In this document: positions 38,401-50,445 of the stretch, in pieces | Numbering within the stretch: position 1 is the stretch's first letter | How the letters are laid out: the number at the start of each line of letters is the position of its first letter | Assembly (NCBI GenBank): GCA_015501075.1 | Contig: JADNYJ010000080.1 | Location: forward strand, 1 to 64,000 | Length of the DNA: 64,000 bases | Direction: 5' to 3' | DNA from: Gymnopilus junonius | Lineage: Eukaryota; Basidiomycota; Agaricomycetes; Agaricales; Galerinaceae | The notes under the pieces: model-generated | Seen by the model: the letters and a program-made list of their open reading frames with translations, nothing else | Database searches by the model: none | What the model was told of the DNA's origin: nothing | Translations under genes and position numbers: made by a program

Positions 38401-38850
38401 ATTGATAACTTGAGGATGAGTGAGAAGTGTGAATCATTCAGAGCTACTTGGACATGGTGGCTTGAAGTGAGGCCTTACCTTTTCGCATGAATGACCGGTG
38501 ACTAGCTGGGAAACCAGCTCCGGTCGGTAAACCAAAGAATTCAGCGACGCGACTTGTGACAGCGTCACGTGGAGAGAGGTGGATTATCAACCCAAATCAC
38601 TCGGGCCGTCAAATTGCAATTCGTTTTTCTTCTTCACAGCAATGTCAAATCTCTCCTACTTTCTTTCCCCGGACCATAATTCCTTCTGGAATTCAGAATT
38701 CTCTGGTAAGCCTCATAGCTTTATGTCAAAGCGGAATATTACAGAGGCTTATCTACTCTCCGCAGCCAACAGGCATTCGCATTTAGACTTGACCTTGAGC
38801 GCCCACCCTTACCACTGAGGCTCGAATCATCTCATATAGTGTTTGGTACC
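38401..38850. other. Divergent promoter region
   Basis: Between the F-box gene and the first methyltransferase gene. The short frames here look like chance. Confidence 0.5.
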
Positions 38851-39793
38851 ATGAGGCTCTTAAACGCCTTTTCATTTCTTACCGATTTGCGCCTGGCTTT
38901 CTTTGTCGCTATCTTTCCGACTTTGAAAGCTTTGTTGAACCAACCTACGCTACTGCTGCGCCCACATGCACTTTCGCAGGTGTTCATGTCCCATGTATGG
39001 ACAGGCTTTGCGGACGGAACAGATGAGAACGGTAGAAAGGTCAAAGACGGGTTGATTACTCCGAATGCTTATGGTGTTGTACTCGATATTGGAGCTGGTG
39101 AGATTTGTTTTATTCACGAAGACGATTGATTCCTTGCTGATTGCTGTGTTGATAGGTCATGGTCATACTGTACGGTACCTCAACCATGCTTGTGTCTCGC
39201 GATATGTTGCTCTGGAGCCAAACACGCTCATGCATGACAAAATTCGGACTCAGGCCAACGCTGGCGGATTTCATGAGTCGGACGGGACGCTCGTGATCCT
39301 CTCATGTGGGGTAGAAGATACCAAAACCATCCTATCAACTCTTTCATCAGCGCATTCCCCAACTCGTTCTCCACCTCCAATCTCAGCCTCTTCTAAGGAA
39401 AAAGATTTTGCCCAAACCCACCAAGAACTTCCCTCAATTGACACCATCATCTCGGTCTTAACCCTCTGTACCATCCCAGACCCCCAAAAGAACATGGCTC
39501 GCCTGGTCCGAGACGTCCTCAAACCTGGCGGGCAACTCCTCATATATGAACATGTCCTCAGCCCAAGGCAGGACGTAGCTTGGTGGCAAAAGTTGTGGGC
39601 CCCAATCTGGGCCGTAGCTTTTGATGGGTGTAGGATGGATCGACCTTCGGATGTATGGGTGGGGAATCTGAAGCTGGGTGGGGAGGATGGTGTCGAGACG
39701 AGTGCGTGGAGGGAGTCGAGAATGTGGGGCAAAGAGGGCGAGGACCCTGAGAACTTGTTTTGGCATAGCGTTGGGCGATTTGTGAAGCGATGA
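38851..39793 (+). CDS. SAM-dependent methyltransferase, copy 1
   Basis: Exons 38851-39097 and 39156-39793 encode 294 residues (an ATG at 38839 would add four). The glycine-rich SAM loop VVLDIGAGHGHTV is split by the intron in GAG|HGH. The ribose-binding acidic residue is in ALEPNTLMH, and later motifs include ISVLTLCTIPDPQKN, VLKPGGQLLIYEHV and WAVAFDGCRMDRPSDVW. It is a class I methyltransferase of the METTL7-like type; the substrate is unknown. A hydrophobic N-terminal segment (LAFFVAIFPTLKALL) could anchor it to a membrane or lipid droplet. An insert of about 30 Ser/Pro-rich residues after TLSSAHS is absent from copy 2. Confidence 0.85.
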
Positions 39794-40161
39794 AATGGGA
39801 TTGTCGGACTCTGTAGACGAAAGATCGTCCGATGGGAGGCTCGAACAGCTGCAAATGAAAGCCGTTACTTATAAGAAAAAAGAAATACCATCGCGTTCAC
39901 GTTAGCTTGACCTGCCGTCCTGCCAAGTATTCAGAGTAAATACCATTGGTATAAAGAACAAATTCCTAGTCACGCAGCAGCGTGGCGCATCAACCCCCCC
40001 ATGACCCCGACAGGACGGAAAATTAGGTCAGCTCCCCTACTGGTATCATCATCCCTGATATAGCAAGTCTACAAACATCGGTCCACAAAAGTCAAGCCCA
40101 ACGTGCTCTCCATCAATCAATCCCAGGCTTCCCTTCCTCCTCATCCTCCTCCATCTGCCCC

Positions 40162-41062
40162 ATGAAACCCAAAGCAATATTTGAATACGTCGACCAAATC
40201 CGCGCTATACTCGTGATGGGTGTCCCGCCTACCGTGAACGCTGTTTTTTCGAGTCCCAGACTCCTATTGAATCCCACTGCCTTCTCACGGGTTTTCATGA
40301 GCTATGTGTGGGCGGTCATGGCTGACGGAATGGATATGTGGGCAAAGGAATTGAAAGAGGAAATAATTACACTCAATGCAACGGGCATTGTCCTTGATAT
40401 TGGCGCAGGTTTGTTGATCCCTTTTCTCGGCTTTCGGTTTTCCTGGGTTTTTCAAGGCTGTTCGCTGATATGTCGCTTTTAAAGGGCATGGGCACACAGT
40501 CCTTTATCTCAATCGGTCGATGGTCGACAAGTACATCGCTGTTGAGCCAAACACAAATATGCATCCCAACATCCGAAGCAATGCCGACAAGAGAGGTTTC
40601 CACGAGTCCGATGGAAGTCTCATAATTCTCTCACAAGGTGCTGAAGACACACAATCCATCCTCGCATCATTGCGTGATGCTACCGGCATTCCAAATACAC
40701 AAGTAGATACCCTCGTTTGTGTCCGCACGCTCTGCACAGTGCCATCCCCTCAACAAACCCTCATGGCCTTGGTTAGAGATATTCTCAAGCCAGAAGGGCA
40801 TTTTGTTATGTACGAGCACGTCCTCAGTAAATTCGGGGACGTTGCATGGTGGCAGTGGGCTTTTGCTCCTACCTGGAGTTTTGTTTTTGACGGATGCAAA
40901 TTGGATCGACCTACGGATGTTTGGGTCGAAAAGCTCAAGATCAACGTTGATGGCGAGGAAAGACCTGCGTGGAAAGAGGGTAAGGTTTGGAAACATGAGG
41001 CTGATCCTCCATTCGAAGATAATTTGTTTCCTCACCTTGCTGGTGTCTTCGTCAAAGCCTAA
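40162..41062 (+). CDS. SAM-dependent methyltransferase, copy 2
   Basis: Exons 40162-40408 and 40485-41062 give 274 residues. It is a tandem paralogue of the gene 400 bp upstream: the first exon has the same length (247 nt), the intron is at the same codon of IVLDIGAGHGHTV, and AVEPNTNMHPNI, RGFHESDGSLIILS, LKPEGHFVMYEHV and FDGCKLDRPTDVW align. The start MKPKAIFEYVDQIR is the first ATG after stops. A METTL7-like role on a hydrophobic small substrate is possible but unproven. The frame is intact. Confidence 0.85.
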
Positions 41063-43519
41063 TTTTGGCCTTAATTAGGTCTGCAATTTACATAGCTTAC
41101 CGTCTTCTTACTTATCATTTAGTATCTTTTCTAGTTCGCGTTCAAGGAGGGTAATCGTCCGATTATTGTACATCAGCAGTGTGCGGTCCGATGTTCAGAT
41201 TAGGTTTATATTGACCGCATTGCCCTTATTTCCGAGACGACGACCATCATTGAGCATTTATGGTTATTACCATTGTAAGTAAGTAGGTCCCTGGGTGCGT
41301 CCACGCGGTGCACTCTCCTTTTGCCATTCGAGAATACTGCAAGTATAGAATACGAAGTCTGTTCCTTGTTCTGCACTTCTTGACTCCTTGCCCGGCAGTA
41401 ATCCCTTTTGGCTTGTCTTCATTTTCAACTGGTTTGTGTTCTCGTGCGGTAGTCGTCAATTACGATTTCGTTCATTTTTTACTCCTTTCATTCATTTTAT
41501 TGCTTTTCCGATTATATTCCGAACTAAGGGTTGTGTAAGGGTTCTTTTTTCTGTGATTTGAATAGGTCGCGTGGACCACGATCTTTGATCTGGATAGCCC
41601 TGAATCGGAGTGATGCCCGGGACGCGTTCCAGTGGTGAAATTTTCCTTGTCTGACCTCCACTGTTCACTCTAATAGTCGTAATTTCCGAAACGAGCATTG
41701 TTTCTAATTCAGGTAATTTTTGGACTATACGCTCACCCACCCGTGGCTCAGTTCCAGAGATATATAAACCCCTTCGAATTAGAGGACGTTCCTCCCCAAG
41801 GTGATTTTCCCTTCTTCTTCACTTTCCACTCCTTCCTTCCGAGTTTCCTTGTCACGGTCTCAAGCGTGGTGTACTCCCCCGCTCCAGTGGTTGGACTACA
41901 ATGCCTGACAAACTGCAAGCGCACAGTTTACCACTCTCTTCTAGTCCGTCACTTCGCGGCTGGAATTTGAAGTATCCCAGCTTCTGTCATTTCGTCAAGC
42001 ATGTGCTGTTGAATCATCTACCGGCGCGGGGTTTGTACATATACTTCTGCTTGCATGGCGACGCACCATTTCTCTCTTTCTCATACACACCCCTTTTTTG
42101 TATTCCTCTGAAACTCCCTCCTGGTTGTCTGGTCCGCATCACCTACATTTTCTGTGCTACGTTTTTCTTCCTCTTCGAATTCCTCATTTCGTGCCTGGCG
42201 AAATGTTCACTCAGAAAAACTTTTTGATTCATAATGAAGATGGGTGGTGCGACTATGAACCAGCACTTCGAGCCTTGATTCCTTGCTTTATTTCTCTGGA
42301 TTACGACTGATAATTTCCCTTGTATGGCGTCACAGCTAGCGCTGTTAGCTTGTATTGTTTCATGTGATGTTCGAATACTGTGCATTGTGCGAGGACATTA
42401 TCCTTGACAGTGATCTTGGTTGGACATGGCCCACGAAAGACCTTGCAAGGACTTTCCCTTCTTTATGAGTTCCCATTTTTGGTCGGGTTTTGCAAGAGCA
42501 AGTCCTGCTTTTTCTTCCGGTTTTGTGCGGACTGGCGATTCTCCTTTAGTATCGAAAAATGACCGCAAGCGTGCTTGCGTTTTGAAGATTGCGTAAAAGG
42601 TCCTACTCAAACTTCCTTGCTTCCAATGCGCCTCCCTTTTCCTCACATCTGCAACTGATTTGCCTTTGTGTAGCATTGTCGGCGGCTGTGGCGTGAACGA
42701 GAGCTGGAATACTATGAAGTTTAAGTTAGTAACGACCTCGATATCTCTTTGGCAGCTAAGAGATGCAGGTACTTGCGAGTAATCATTATTTTTCTGTTCT
42801 TCTGTTGCTCGATTTGTATAGTTTTAATATAGGCGCCTTGTGTTACGTCATCTGGACCTTTACTTTGCCTTTACTTCATGCAGTCTTCAATAGTATACTT
42901 ACTAATGGCTCAATTACTTTTTCTGCTGTTTCTGGCCCTTATCCCTTCCAGGCTGCTATTGGTAACCCTGGCTAACCTATAGGACTTCTTTAACTTCCGG
43001 TTAATTACGACCAATGGCCACGACCCCAACAAAAGCTCTATTAATATTGCTGAAAGGCTGTTCTGGCACATGTACGACGTCGTCTGTAGACTTGTAACAG
43101 TTCATTTTACTCGTTGCTTCCTGCCAACTCCTTGCTCTGTCTAGGCGGTGCTTCTGATAGCAGGATAAGCTGATCTAAAATTAGACGTGGCTTGCGTCTA
43201 TGATCGAGGAGAGGCATGGCAAATGCCAACGTCATATAGAAAAATTGTTCTTAGGATACACCTTCCTTTCCTGCTAGTTGTAGGTCCACAACCTGCTAGT
43301 AGAGAACTCTTTTTACTGGTACTGGTAGTAAAATAACGGCAATCAACGGCTCAACAAACGATCAGTGATCAGGCGGAGGCTATTCATGTTTCCACGTGAT
43401 GTTTTTCTGATCATCCCGAGTTTGGTTACGACCATTTTCAAAACCGAATCAAACGACCTTCAATCTACGCAGCTTACGTCTCTTTTCTTCCCAACTTTTC
43501 TCTACACCACGTACTCCTG
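41063..43519. other. Long T-rich spacer, no gene recognised
   Basis: About 2.4 kb of mostly pyrimidine-rich sequence with only short frames. A TATATAAA box lies near 41760. No splice-consistent protein was found. It may hold an unrecognised small gene, a non-coding transcript, or the long promoter of the next gene. Confidence 0.4.
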
Positions 43520-45373
43520 ATGTCCACCACAACTGTACCAGATATTCCTGCAGTTTCAGAAGTTCCAAAAGTCGAGAATCCAACCACAAATGCTGAGCAA
43601 AAGACCAGTGGCGAACCCCAAGTTCCGAACGGAACTGCCCTGACCGCCAGCGCCGCTACCGCACCTACGACGGAACCACCAACCGACATTAGCTCTGCGA
43701 GCGTAAATGAAGTCAGGCCGTCCTCAACAGCGCCTTCAGTCTCCGTCATTCTCTCTGCGCCGAAGACTACGGAGGAGCTGATCGCTGCGCGTGCCCTGAA
43801 GCGTGCTGCCAGGAGACAGGCCATTAGGGAGAAAGCAGAGGGGCACAAGTCCGCTGTGAGTGGTATCTATATGAATATTTCTTCTCCTATAAATTTGAGC
43901 GGATGATTGACCGGTTTTTGGGATTTGCGTTTAGGGAGATTACCTTTTCGGAATTAAAAATTACAAAGCGTGCTACGCTCAGTATCTGGAGGCTATCCAA
44001 CTCTGGGGCTCGAATCCTGCGTACTTCGTCAGCTTGGCTTCTGCTTATCGTAAATTAAAATGGTATGACCATGCTCTTCATTGCCACATACGTTGTCTAA
44101 TTTATTCTACCATTTTTCTTTAGGTATGAAGAGGCAGCACACGCAGCTACGCGGGCCCTTACGTTGGATCCCAAAAACACTGAAGCGCGGTATGTCAGAG
44201 GAGTTTCTCGCTTAGAACAACGGCTCTTGAAGCCAGCTAAAATCGGTCAGTTACTAAACCTTGCCAAAATTCATTTAACAACCTAGTCCTGACGGATTCT
44301 TTCTTTGTCAGATTTTGAGACTGTGCTTGCCCAAGACCCCTCTCACCTACTCGCCCGCGCAGCTCTTACAGAAGTAAACGCCTTCATGAGCGCCAGCACC
44401 CAACTCGGCTCACACGGGCTCTCCCCTAGTCCCATTGACGACGTTGTGAAGGACATCGACTTTGGCTTCCCGCCTTTAGACTACGACGGCATGGAGGTGG
44501 ACGAGCTATCAGATTCGAGCGACTGTAATCACGTCGGCAATGGGATCCAGTGCAGATTTTACAACCACGACGGATGTGCGAGAGGGAGCAACTGTATATT
44601 TTCGCATGCGCCTGATGAGAAGAGTGTGCGGGATGAGCTGTGTGTTTCTTTTACTTTTATGCATTCTTTTATATGGCGATGATGCTGATTATCTCCTCTA
44701 GGGGCAAAAACGTGTGCATCTACCACCTCCTCGACTCATGCAAATTCGGCTCGCCAAATGCATCTACTCGCACTCCAAGTCGGCCCTCCCTAAGAGAGGA
44801 TGGTGGACCAATCCAGAACAAGTAGCTAAAGTCAAGGCGGTGCTCGAAGCGGCTGAAAAGCAGAGCAGGGAGCAAAGGCAGCTGGAGAACGAGCGATGGA
44901 AGGCTCACTTAAAGGCGATGAGGGCGGCGAGTAAGAGTAAGCCGCCCAAGTCTGCCGGTGTTAGGAAAGAGAAGAAGGATGAGGAGGCGCAGGAAGAGGT
45001 GAAAGCTGACGGAGAGGTTGCTGCTACTACCAACGCCACTGACTCTGCAGCTGAACCTCCCAAGTCGGCTGGTGTGCCACCCAAATCGGCTGGATTGAAG
45101 AAGAGGAACGGGCCGCCCCACCGGAAGCCCCAGAACAAGAATACGAAGAAATCCGGGGACGCCGCTCCTGCTTCCACCACACCCAAGGTGGAAGAAGCTC
45201 CTGCTACGAAGGAGGCTATATCGAGTGTCGTTGAACCTGCTGCGCCTGGAGGGTTTACTGATTATCAGCTCAATGCTGTGCCGAACGATGTTAAACCTGT
45301 ACGCTATTTTCTTTCGTCTATCTTTTTTTACTCACCTGTTCGCTAGGACCCTTCTGCTACACTTCCCTACTAA
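43520..45373 (+). CDS. TPR protein with two CCCH zinc fingers
   Basis: Start 43520 (MSTTTVPDIPAVSEV), a Ser/Thr/Pro-rich leader, then a TPR region from about residue 113: GDYLFGIKNYKACYAQYLEA, AYFVSLASAYRKLKWYEEAA, ATRALTLDPKNTEARYVRGV. Two CCCH fingers follow: CRFYNHDGCARGSNCIFSH and CIYHLLDSCKFGSPKCIYSH. The Lys/Ala-rich C-terminal part carries three copies of a PPKSAG motif and ends PSATLPY after a 48-nt intron (45299-45346). The second finger needs one more A at 44756-44758; as written the frame is lost there. CCCH fingers usually bind RNA and TPRs bind proteins, so an RNA-regulatory adaptor is likely. Confidence 0.8.
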
Positions 45374-46376
45374 TCGAATGCACAGTTTATGCCCATCTGT
45401 TATTTTCGATACTCATTCGCACCCATCTAACTTAAAGTAACATACTAACACTAGTCTACTCCAAGCCCCAGTCGCAAGTACCCTGATTTTCCTTTCCGTT
45501 ACCATTTATCGTCGTCTTCAAACCTCATCTTTCTTGCTATATTTATTCTTCCCATCTCCTGTTGTTCAGATTGCCCGCTTTCGTATTTTTTGGGGCTTAG
45601 ATTAGCCAAATCTATGTCTTCCTTATTTGCTTCAGTCTCCTGTCTCTTTCGCCTTGCTTTTGTTTTCTGCTTCTGTCACAGTGCCTTCCGTGTTCTCCAC
45701 CATGGCTAGGTGCCGGCCCAGCTCAACTTGGACTGTCCCTGAAGGCCGTCGATCTTGCCAACGAAGAGTCTTAGTCTTTGAAGACCTTAACATTGATAAA
45801 TTCCAGGCCAAGAAGTCCTCACTTTTTGATCATGTTTACAGTTTGCGTTTTGGTCAAAGTCTAATAATTAATCGTCATCGAGCAAGACATCCGATCAACG
45901 TTACTGCGCGCCCAAAGCCAACCTAGGGCCCACTTTTAGATTTCGACCTACTAACAGCGCTTCTATATTTGTCGATTACGTATGTAACTGCCCATTTACG
46001 GCAGACGTCTGGCAGCTGGCAGTGTCTCCGACGTCTCTTGTCTCTCTCGCTCATTTGCCATGGTTCGATTTTCACAGCTTTTTGGGTATCTCAATGGTCA
46101 TTTCTCAACAGATTCTGACGATATGAGGACGAGCAACTGATCTGCAGACAGAATATTGGGGGCAACTGGTGTACTCATTCGAAGTCAAGTTGCACAGCAT
46201 TTTGCTACTCATTGCTGCCAGTCCGATGATCATCTTCCGGACAATCTAGGAGTACATTTACTCCGATCTTTATCCCAGCCTGTCAAGGCATTTAAATTGA
46301 CTTGACCCAGCCGATACCGATAGGTCTTCCTAGCGTTTCGTCCCAGATTCAACAGGTCGAGAACGCCGCATTACCC
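45374..46376. other. Spacer upstream of the P450 gene
   Basis: No gene is seen. The 99-codon frame at 45627 has no recognisable features. The open frame continues left of 46377 to 46302 but is outside the conserved P450 N-terminus. Confidence 0.4.
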
Positions 46377-48408
46377 ATGACCAGTCTTTTAGTTAACATG
46401 GCGATATTCGTCTTCGGGATCTTTGTTCTTGGGGCATTTCTGGCAAGGATGTACACGCTTCCTCTTCCACCTGGACCGAGTAAAATCCCTATTATTGGAA
46501 ATCTACTTGATATGCCCTCATCATATGACTGGCTCACGTTCGCAGAATGGGGCAAAAAATGGGGTTCTTCTTATTCACGACGACAATATGTATTCGCTGA
46601 CTAGATTTGTAGGAGGAATTGTCTCAATATCAATCTTCAGTCAGCAAATCATCGTCCTCAACTCTGTGCACCATGCAATCGAGATACTTGACAAGAAAAG
46701 CGCTGTATATTCCGACCGGCCGATCATGCAAATGGGTGGAGAACTAGTTGGGTGGAAAAATACACTCGTGCTTTTGCCTTACGGAAATCGGTTTCGTAAC
46801 TTCCGCAAACTATTCCACAATGCAATAGGCTCTCAAGCTGCTGCAATGAGATTCCAACCCGTACAGGAGATTGAGTCTCTGCACTTTCTAAAGAGGATTT
46901 TGGAAAGTCCAAGGGAATTACTGGCTCATATTAGGCGGTGCGTTCTCATAACGGCAACAGTGGCCACTTCATTGTACTTATTTGGATCTCTATAGGTCTA
47001 CAGGTGCTGTGATTCTCCGTATTTCTCATGGATATGAAGTCAAAGGGGAAAACGATCCATATGTTACTGTCGCTGGGCAGGCCTTGGAGCAGTTTTCTCT
47101 CAGCACCGCACCAGGCGGCTTCCTCGTTAATCTCGTTCCCCAACGTAGGCCGGAAATTTCATTATGGCGGGTTTATTCATTCCGACTTCTGAACTATTTA
47201 CAGTTCGTTATGTCCCTGCATGGATGCCTGGCGCTGGATTCAAAAAAATTGCTACGAGTTGGGCCCAAACACTAAACACCATGGTAGACATGCCTTATGA
47301 ATACGTCAAAAAACAGATTGTAGTGTCTTTTCTATTTGGCTTCCATCCTTTTCTTCTTTTGACCTTCATCCTAGGCCGCTGGTACTGCTGAGGTTTCCTT
47401 TACATTTCAACTACTCGAATCAAATACGACAGCTGAAGAAGAAGAAGACATTAAATGGTCGGCTGGATCTCTGTACGGTGGGGGAGCTGATACGGTAAAT
47501 ATGCTTGGTCAACTTCTTTATCCAATTCTAAGCACCCTCAACAGACTGTAGCGGCCACATATGCCATGTTCTTGGCTTGCGCATTGAATCCAAAGGCAGT
47601 GCAGAAAGTTCAAAAGGAGTTAGACGATGTCATAGGCAATACTCGACTCCCAGGCTTTGCTGATCGAAAGAATCTACCATATACAAATGCATTTGTTCTT
47701 GAGGTTTTCCGATGGCACGCAACTGTTACAACTGGTGTGTATTCATTCATATGAATTTTTTCTCCCTTGACTAATGTCATCCTTGATCCAGCTCCTCATG
47801 CGACGAAGGAAGATAATATGTATGAAGGGTACTTCATCCCCAAAGGGGCGTTGATTATCGCTAATATCTGGTCAGTCTAGAGGGATTTCTCTCCTCCCTC
47901 ACTCCATTTATTTGTCGTCCTTTTTTTCTTGTCCTAATAGGTACATGTTGCATGACCCCAATGTCTACCCGGACCCCTTTTCTTTCAAACCAGAGAGGTT
48001 TTTAGGTCCCCAACCACAACGGGATCCAAGAGATATTTGCTTTGGATTTGGCAGGAGGTGTGCCTCGTTGCTTCAAACAAAAATGTTTCTAAGTGATTTG
48101 TAGGATTTGCCCTGGTACATGCTTCGCTCTCTTCAACATCTAAAGTCAAATTAAAGTTTTTTGCTTATTTCAGGACGCGAACTAGCGGAAGCATCTGTGT
48201 TCATTACTACTGTCATGTCCTTGGCAGTCTTCGATATAACGAAGAGCGTCGTTGATGGTGTTGTCGTTGAACCCAAAGTAGAACAGACTACCGGATTAAT
48301 CAGGTAACGTTCTATGAATATGTTTTGGGCATTTTTTCATTTCTTTTTCATCTAGTCATCCAAAACCATTTCTTTGCTCTATCGCGCCTCGGTCTCTAAA
48401 GCTGTGAT
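46377..48408 (+). CDS. Cytochrome P450 monooxygenase
   Basis: Eleven exons with intact frame. An N-terminal anchor ([20 protein letters not shown]) is followed by the hinge [15 protein letters not shown]. The I-helix [12 protein letters not shown] has the usual Gly-Ala-Asp-Thr-Thr; the K-helix is in [11 protein letters not shown] (Glu-x-x-Arg), the PERF-type motif is [12 protein letters not shown], and the heme loop FGFGRRICPGREL carries the thiolate Cys. It ends near SIAPRSLKL (stop 48406-48408). It is an ER membrane oxidase of the clan common in basidiomycete secondary metabolism and detoxification; the substrate cannot be told. The heme Cys is coded by an 11-nt exon (48104-48114). Start 46377 is preferred over the in-frame ATG at 46302. 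The relic at 3.8-4.1 kb is a close relative. Confidence 0.9.
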
Positions 48409-49095
48409 CTTATTTGAACGGAGAGGCCGCTTACTGATATCCAATTTGCTACGGATGCAATAGTCATATTCATTGTATCCATTGTGATGACACATCATGT
48501 TTACTGATTTACCTGAGACTGATATATGCTTATATATTCAATTGAAAAAATTCTAATTCTAGGCGACATCCAACATCCAACTTCCAAGTCATCCTTTTCC
48601 AATTTCAGACTCGGAGATTACCAGAGCGACAACCTGACCGATAACATAATCAGGTACGGGGTCTACTTCACTCCTTCAAGTTAGAGGAGGCCCTGAGGTA
48701 TGTCAAAAAGCCCAATTCAGACTGCTTCAAGCACCAAGCCGAATTGTCTAAAGTAGCTGCTGAAATGGATGTGGAAAAATAACTGTCAAACCGGAATTTG
48801 GAAACCCCCTGGCGATAAGCCAATTTGCTGCGCCCCCAAGGTGATCTAGATGTAACGGCGGTCGAAATGCATATGCATTTGCCCGCGTCTATTGGAATTC
48901 TGACATTCCTCAATCAAGTACAAGGCTTCTACTTGTTTCTCTCAACCGAAATACCCCTCTCTGAATTGGCACCTTGCATGTTCTGAGAAGGAACGGCTTA
49001 ATGGTGCTTTGCTCGGTACGTACCAGTCTATCTGCAGACTGTCGCGACTACTCTCTGACAACTTTCGTCAAGTAGGTGTCGCTCAAAGGGTGCCA
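48409..49095. other. Spacer between the P450 and F-box genes
   Basis: No gene is seen. The frame leading to 49096 is open from 49009, but the paralogue starts at the later Met. Confidence 0.45.
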
Positions 49096-50207
49096 ATGTC
49101 TCCCAGCCCGCGCTTTCCTACTGAGTTGTTTCGATCAGTGATAGAGCATTTTGACCCGGTGGATGATCGACCAGCGTTGTGCAATCTTTCTTCAACATCT
49201 AGGTTGCTACGCTTGGAAGGCCAGCGTATACTTTACGACAGGGTATCGTTCGCTCATGAAGATGCAAATAATGCGATAAAATTTTTTACGACCATACTCG
49301 CCTCTCCAGAACGACTTGCACTTCTCGTCAAGGCCTGCATAATCGAATGCGTGGATCTCCGTCGTGGACAGGAACTCTTCATTTGTGCTCTCAAAGCGAT
49401 GGTTAATCTCACGACGCTACATTTACAACCCATTATATGCACTGCACCCACAGGATATTGTCAGAGGTACCCATTCCAGCTCGAAAACCTGTTTGTCGGT
49501 TTCAAGGGATATGATGAAGACCTTTTCACTGTCTTCCTACCATCACAGCCTAGACTGAAACGGCTGGAAATGGATACATTGCTGCCGCCGCCAGGTTTTC
49601 AGTTGATACAGGATTCTGTCTGTCAGGACCTTGTGGTTCTCGTGGGAGATTGGGACGTCGTAGAGGTGTTTCTACCTGGTCGACACATTATTTCTCTCAT
49701 GTTGATGCCTAGCGAAGACGACGAATGTAGAGGCTATTTCCTTCCGACTTCAGTCGAAGACTTGTCCCGTGAATTCAATCACTTGCTGCATTTCTCTTGT
49801 AGGATCCATATATGTTTGCATTCCATGATACACCACTTGCGATCTCTCGAAATTTTAGAGCTCTTAAGTCCTACACTTGATGTGAGTACTTTAGTATCAT
49901 TACCAACGTACGTTAGTCACAACTGAATTTTCCGACAACAGGAACTCTCTTTATTGCCTCAACTTCCTAATTTACAAGGGCTTATATTGAAGCAATGGCA
50001 AACAGCATTACTTTTCCCCCCGAACAAGCAGCCAAAAAGCTCGATAAAATGTTCTCGACTTGCGAAATGCTGCAGTGGATTGACCTTGAGGTCGGTACCG
50101 ACCTTCTGAGGCGAGACAAAATATTCCACCGCTGGAACCGTTCCTCAGAAAAAGGCCGGGAGATTCTCTTATCGGAAACAGAAGCGAGGAGGTGGTGGAA
50201 GGTAATC
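49096..50207 (+). CDS. F-box-like protein, paralogue of the gene at 28104
   Basis: Start 49096 (MSPSPRFPTELFRSVIEHFD), matching the paralogue's LPRTLPVELHRDIVQNID. The F-box-like helices continue with LCNLSSTSRLLRLEGQRILY, then LRR-like strands. One intron follows LSPTLD near 49880 and resumes with ELSLLPQLPNLQGLILKQW. The run of six C at 50016-50021 breaks the frame; with seven C it continues as FPPEQAAKKLDKMF and CEMLQWIDLEVG to the stop at 50205-50207, aligning with the paralogue's CPNLQFIDIQQV. Probable SCF adaptor; target unknown. The gap is likelier a sequencing error than a real mutation, but a real frameshift cannot be excluded. Confidence 0.7.
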
Positions 50208-50445
50208 TAACAAGGCCAAGGTAATATTTATACTTTTAGGCTGCCTTTTGACCAATTTGCTCATTGTGCATGTCAAAGAGTTTCGATTACTTTAAGTAAA
50301 TGGTTATCGACATCTTTCTTGCACTGGCAACGCATACAGATAGCAAATCATCATTGTAACACCGAACGTGGTACAGAAAGTACTATAAAGATTTTACTAT
50401 CCGATATTTACTTGTGATAAATGAAAAGACCGCAATCATCATCAT

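Noticed and set aside
38851..48408. Biosynthetic cluster of methyltransferases plus P450
   Set aside because: No core synthase, transporter or regulator nearby, and an RNA-binding-type gene lies between; proximity alone is weak.
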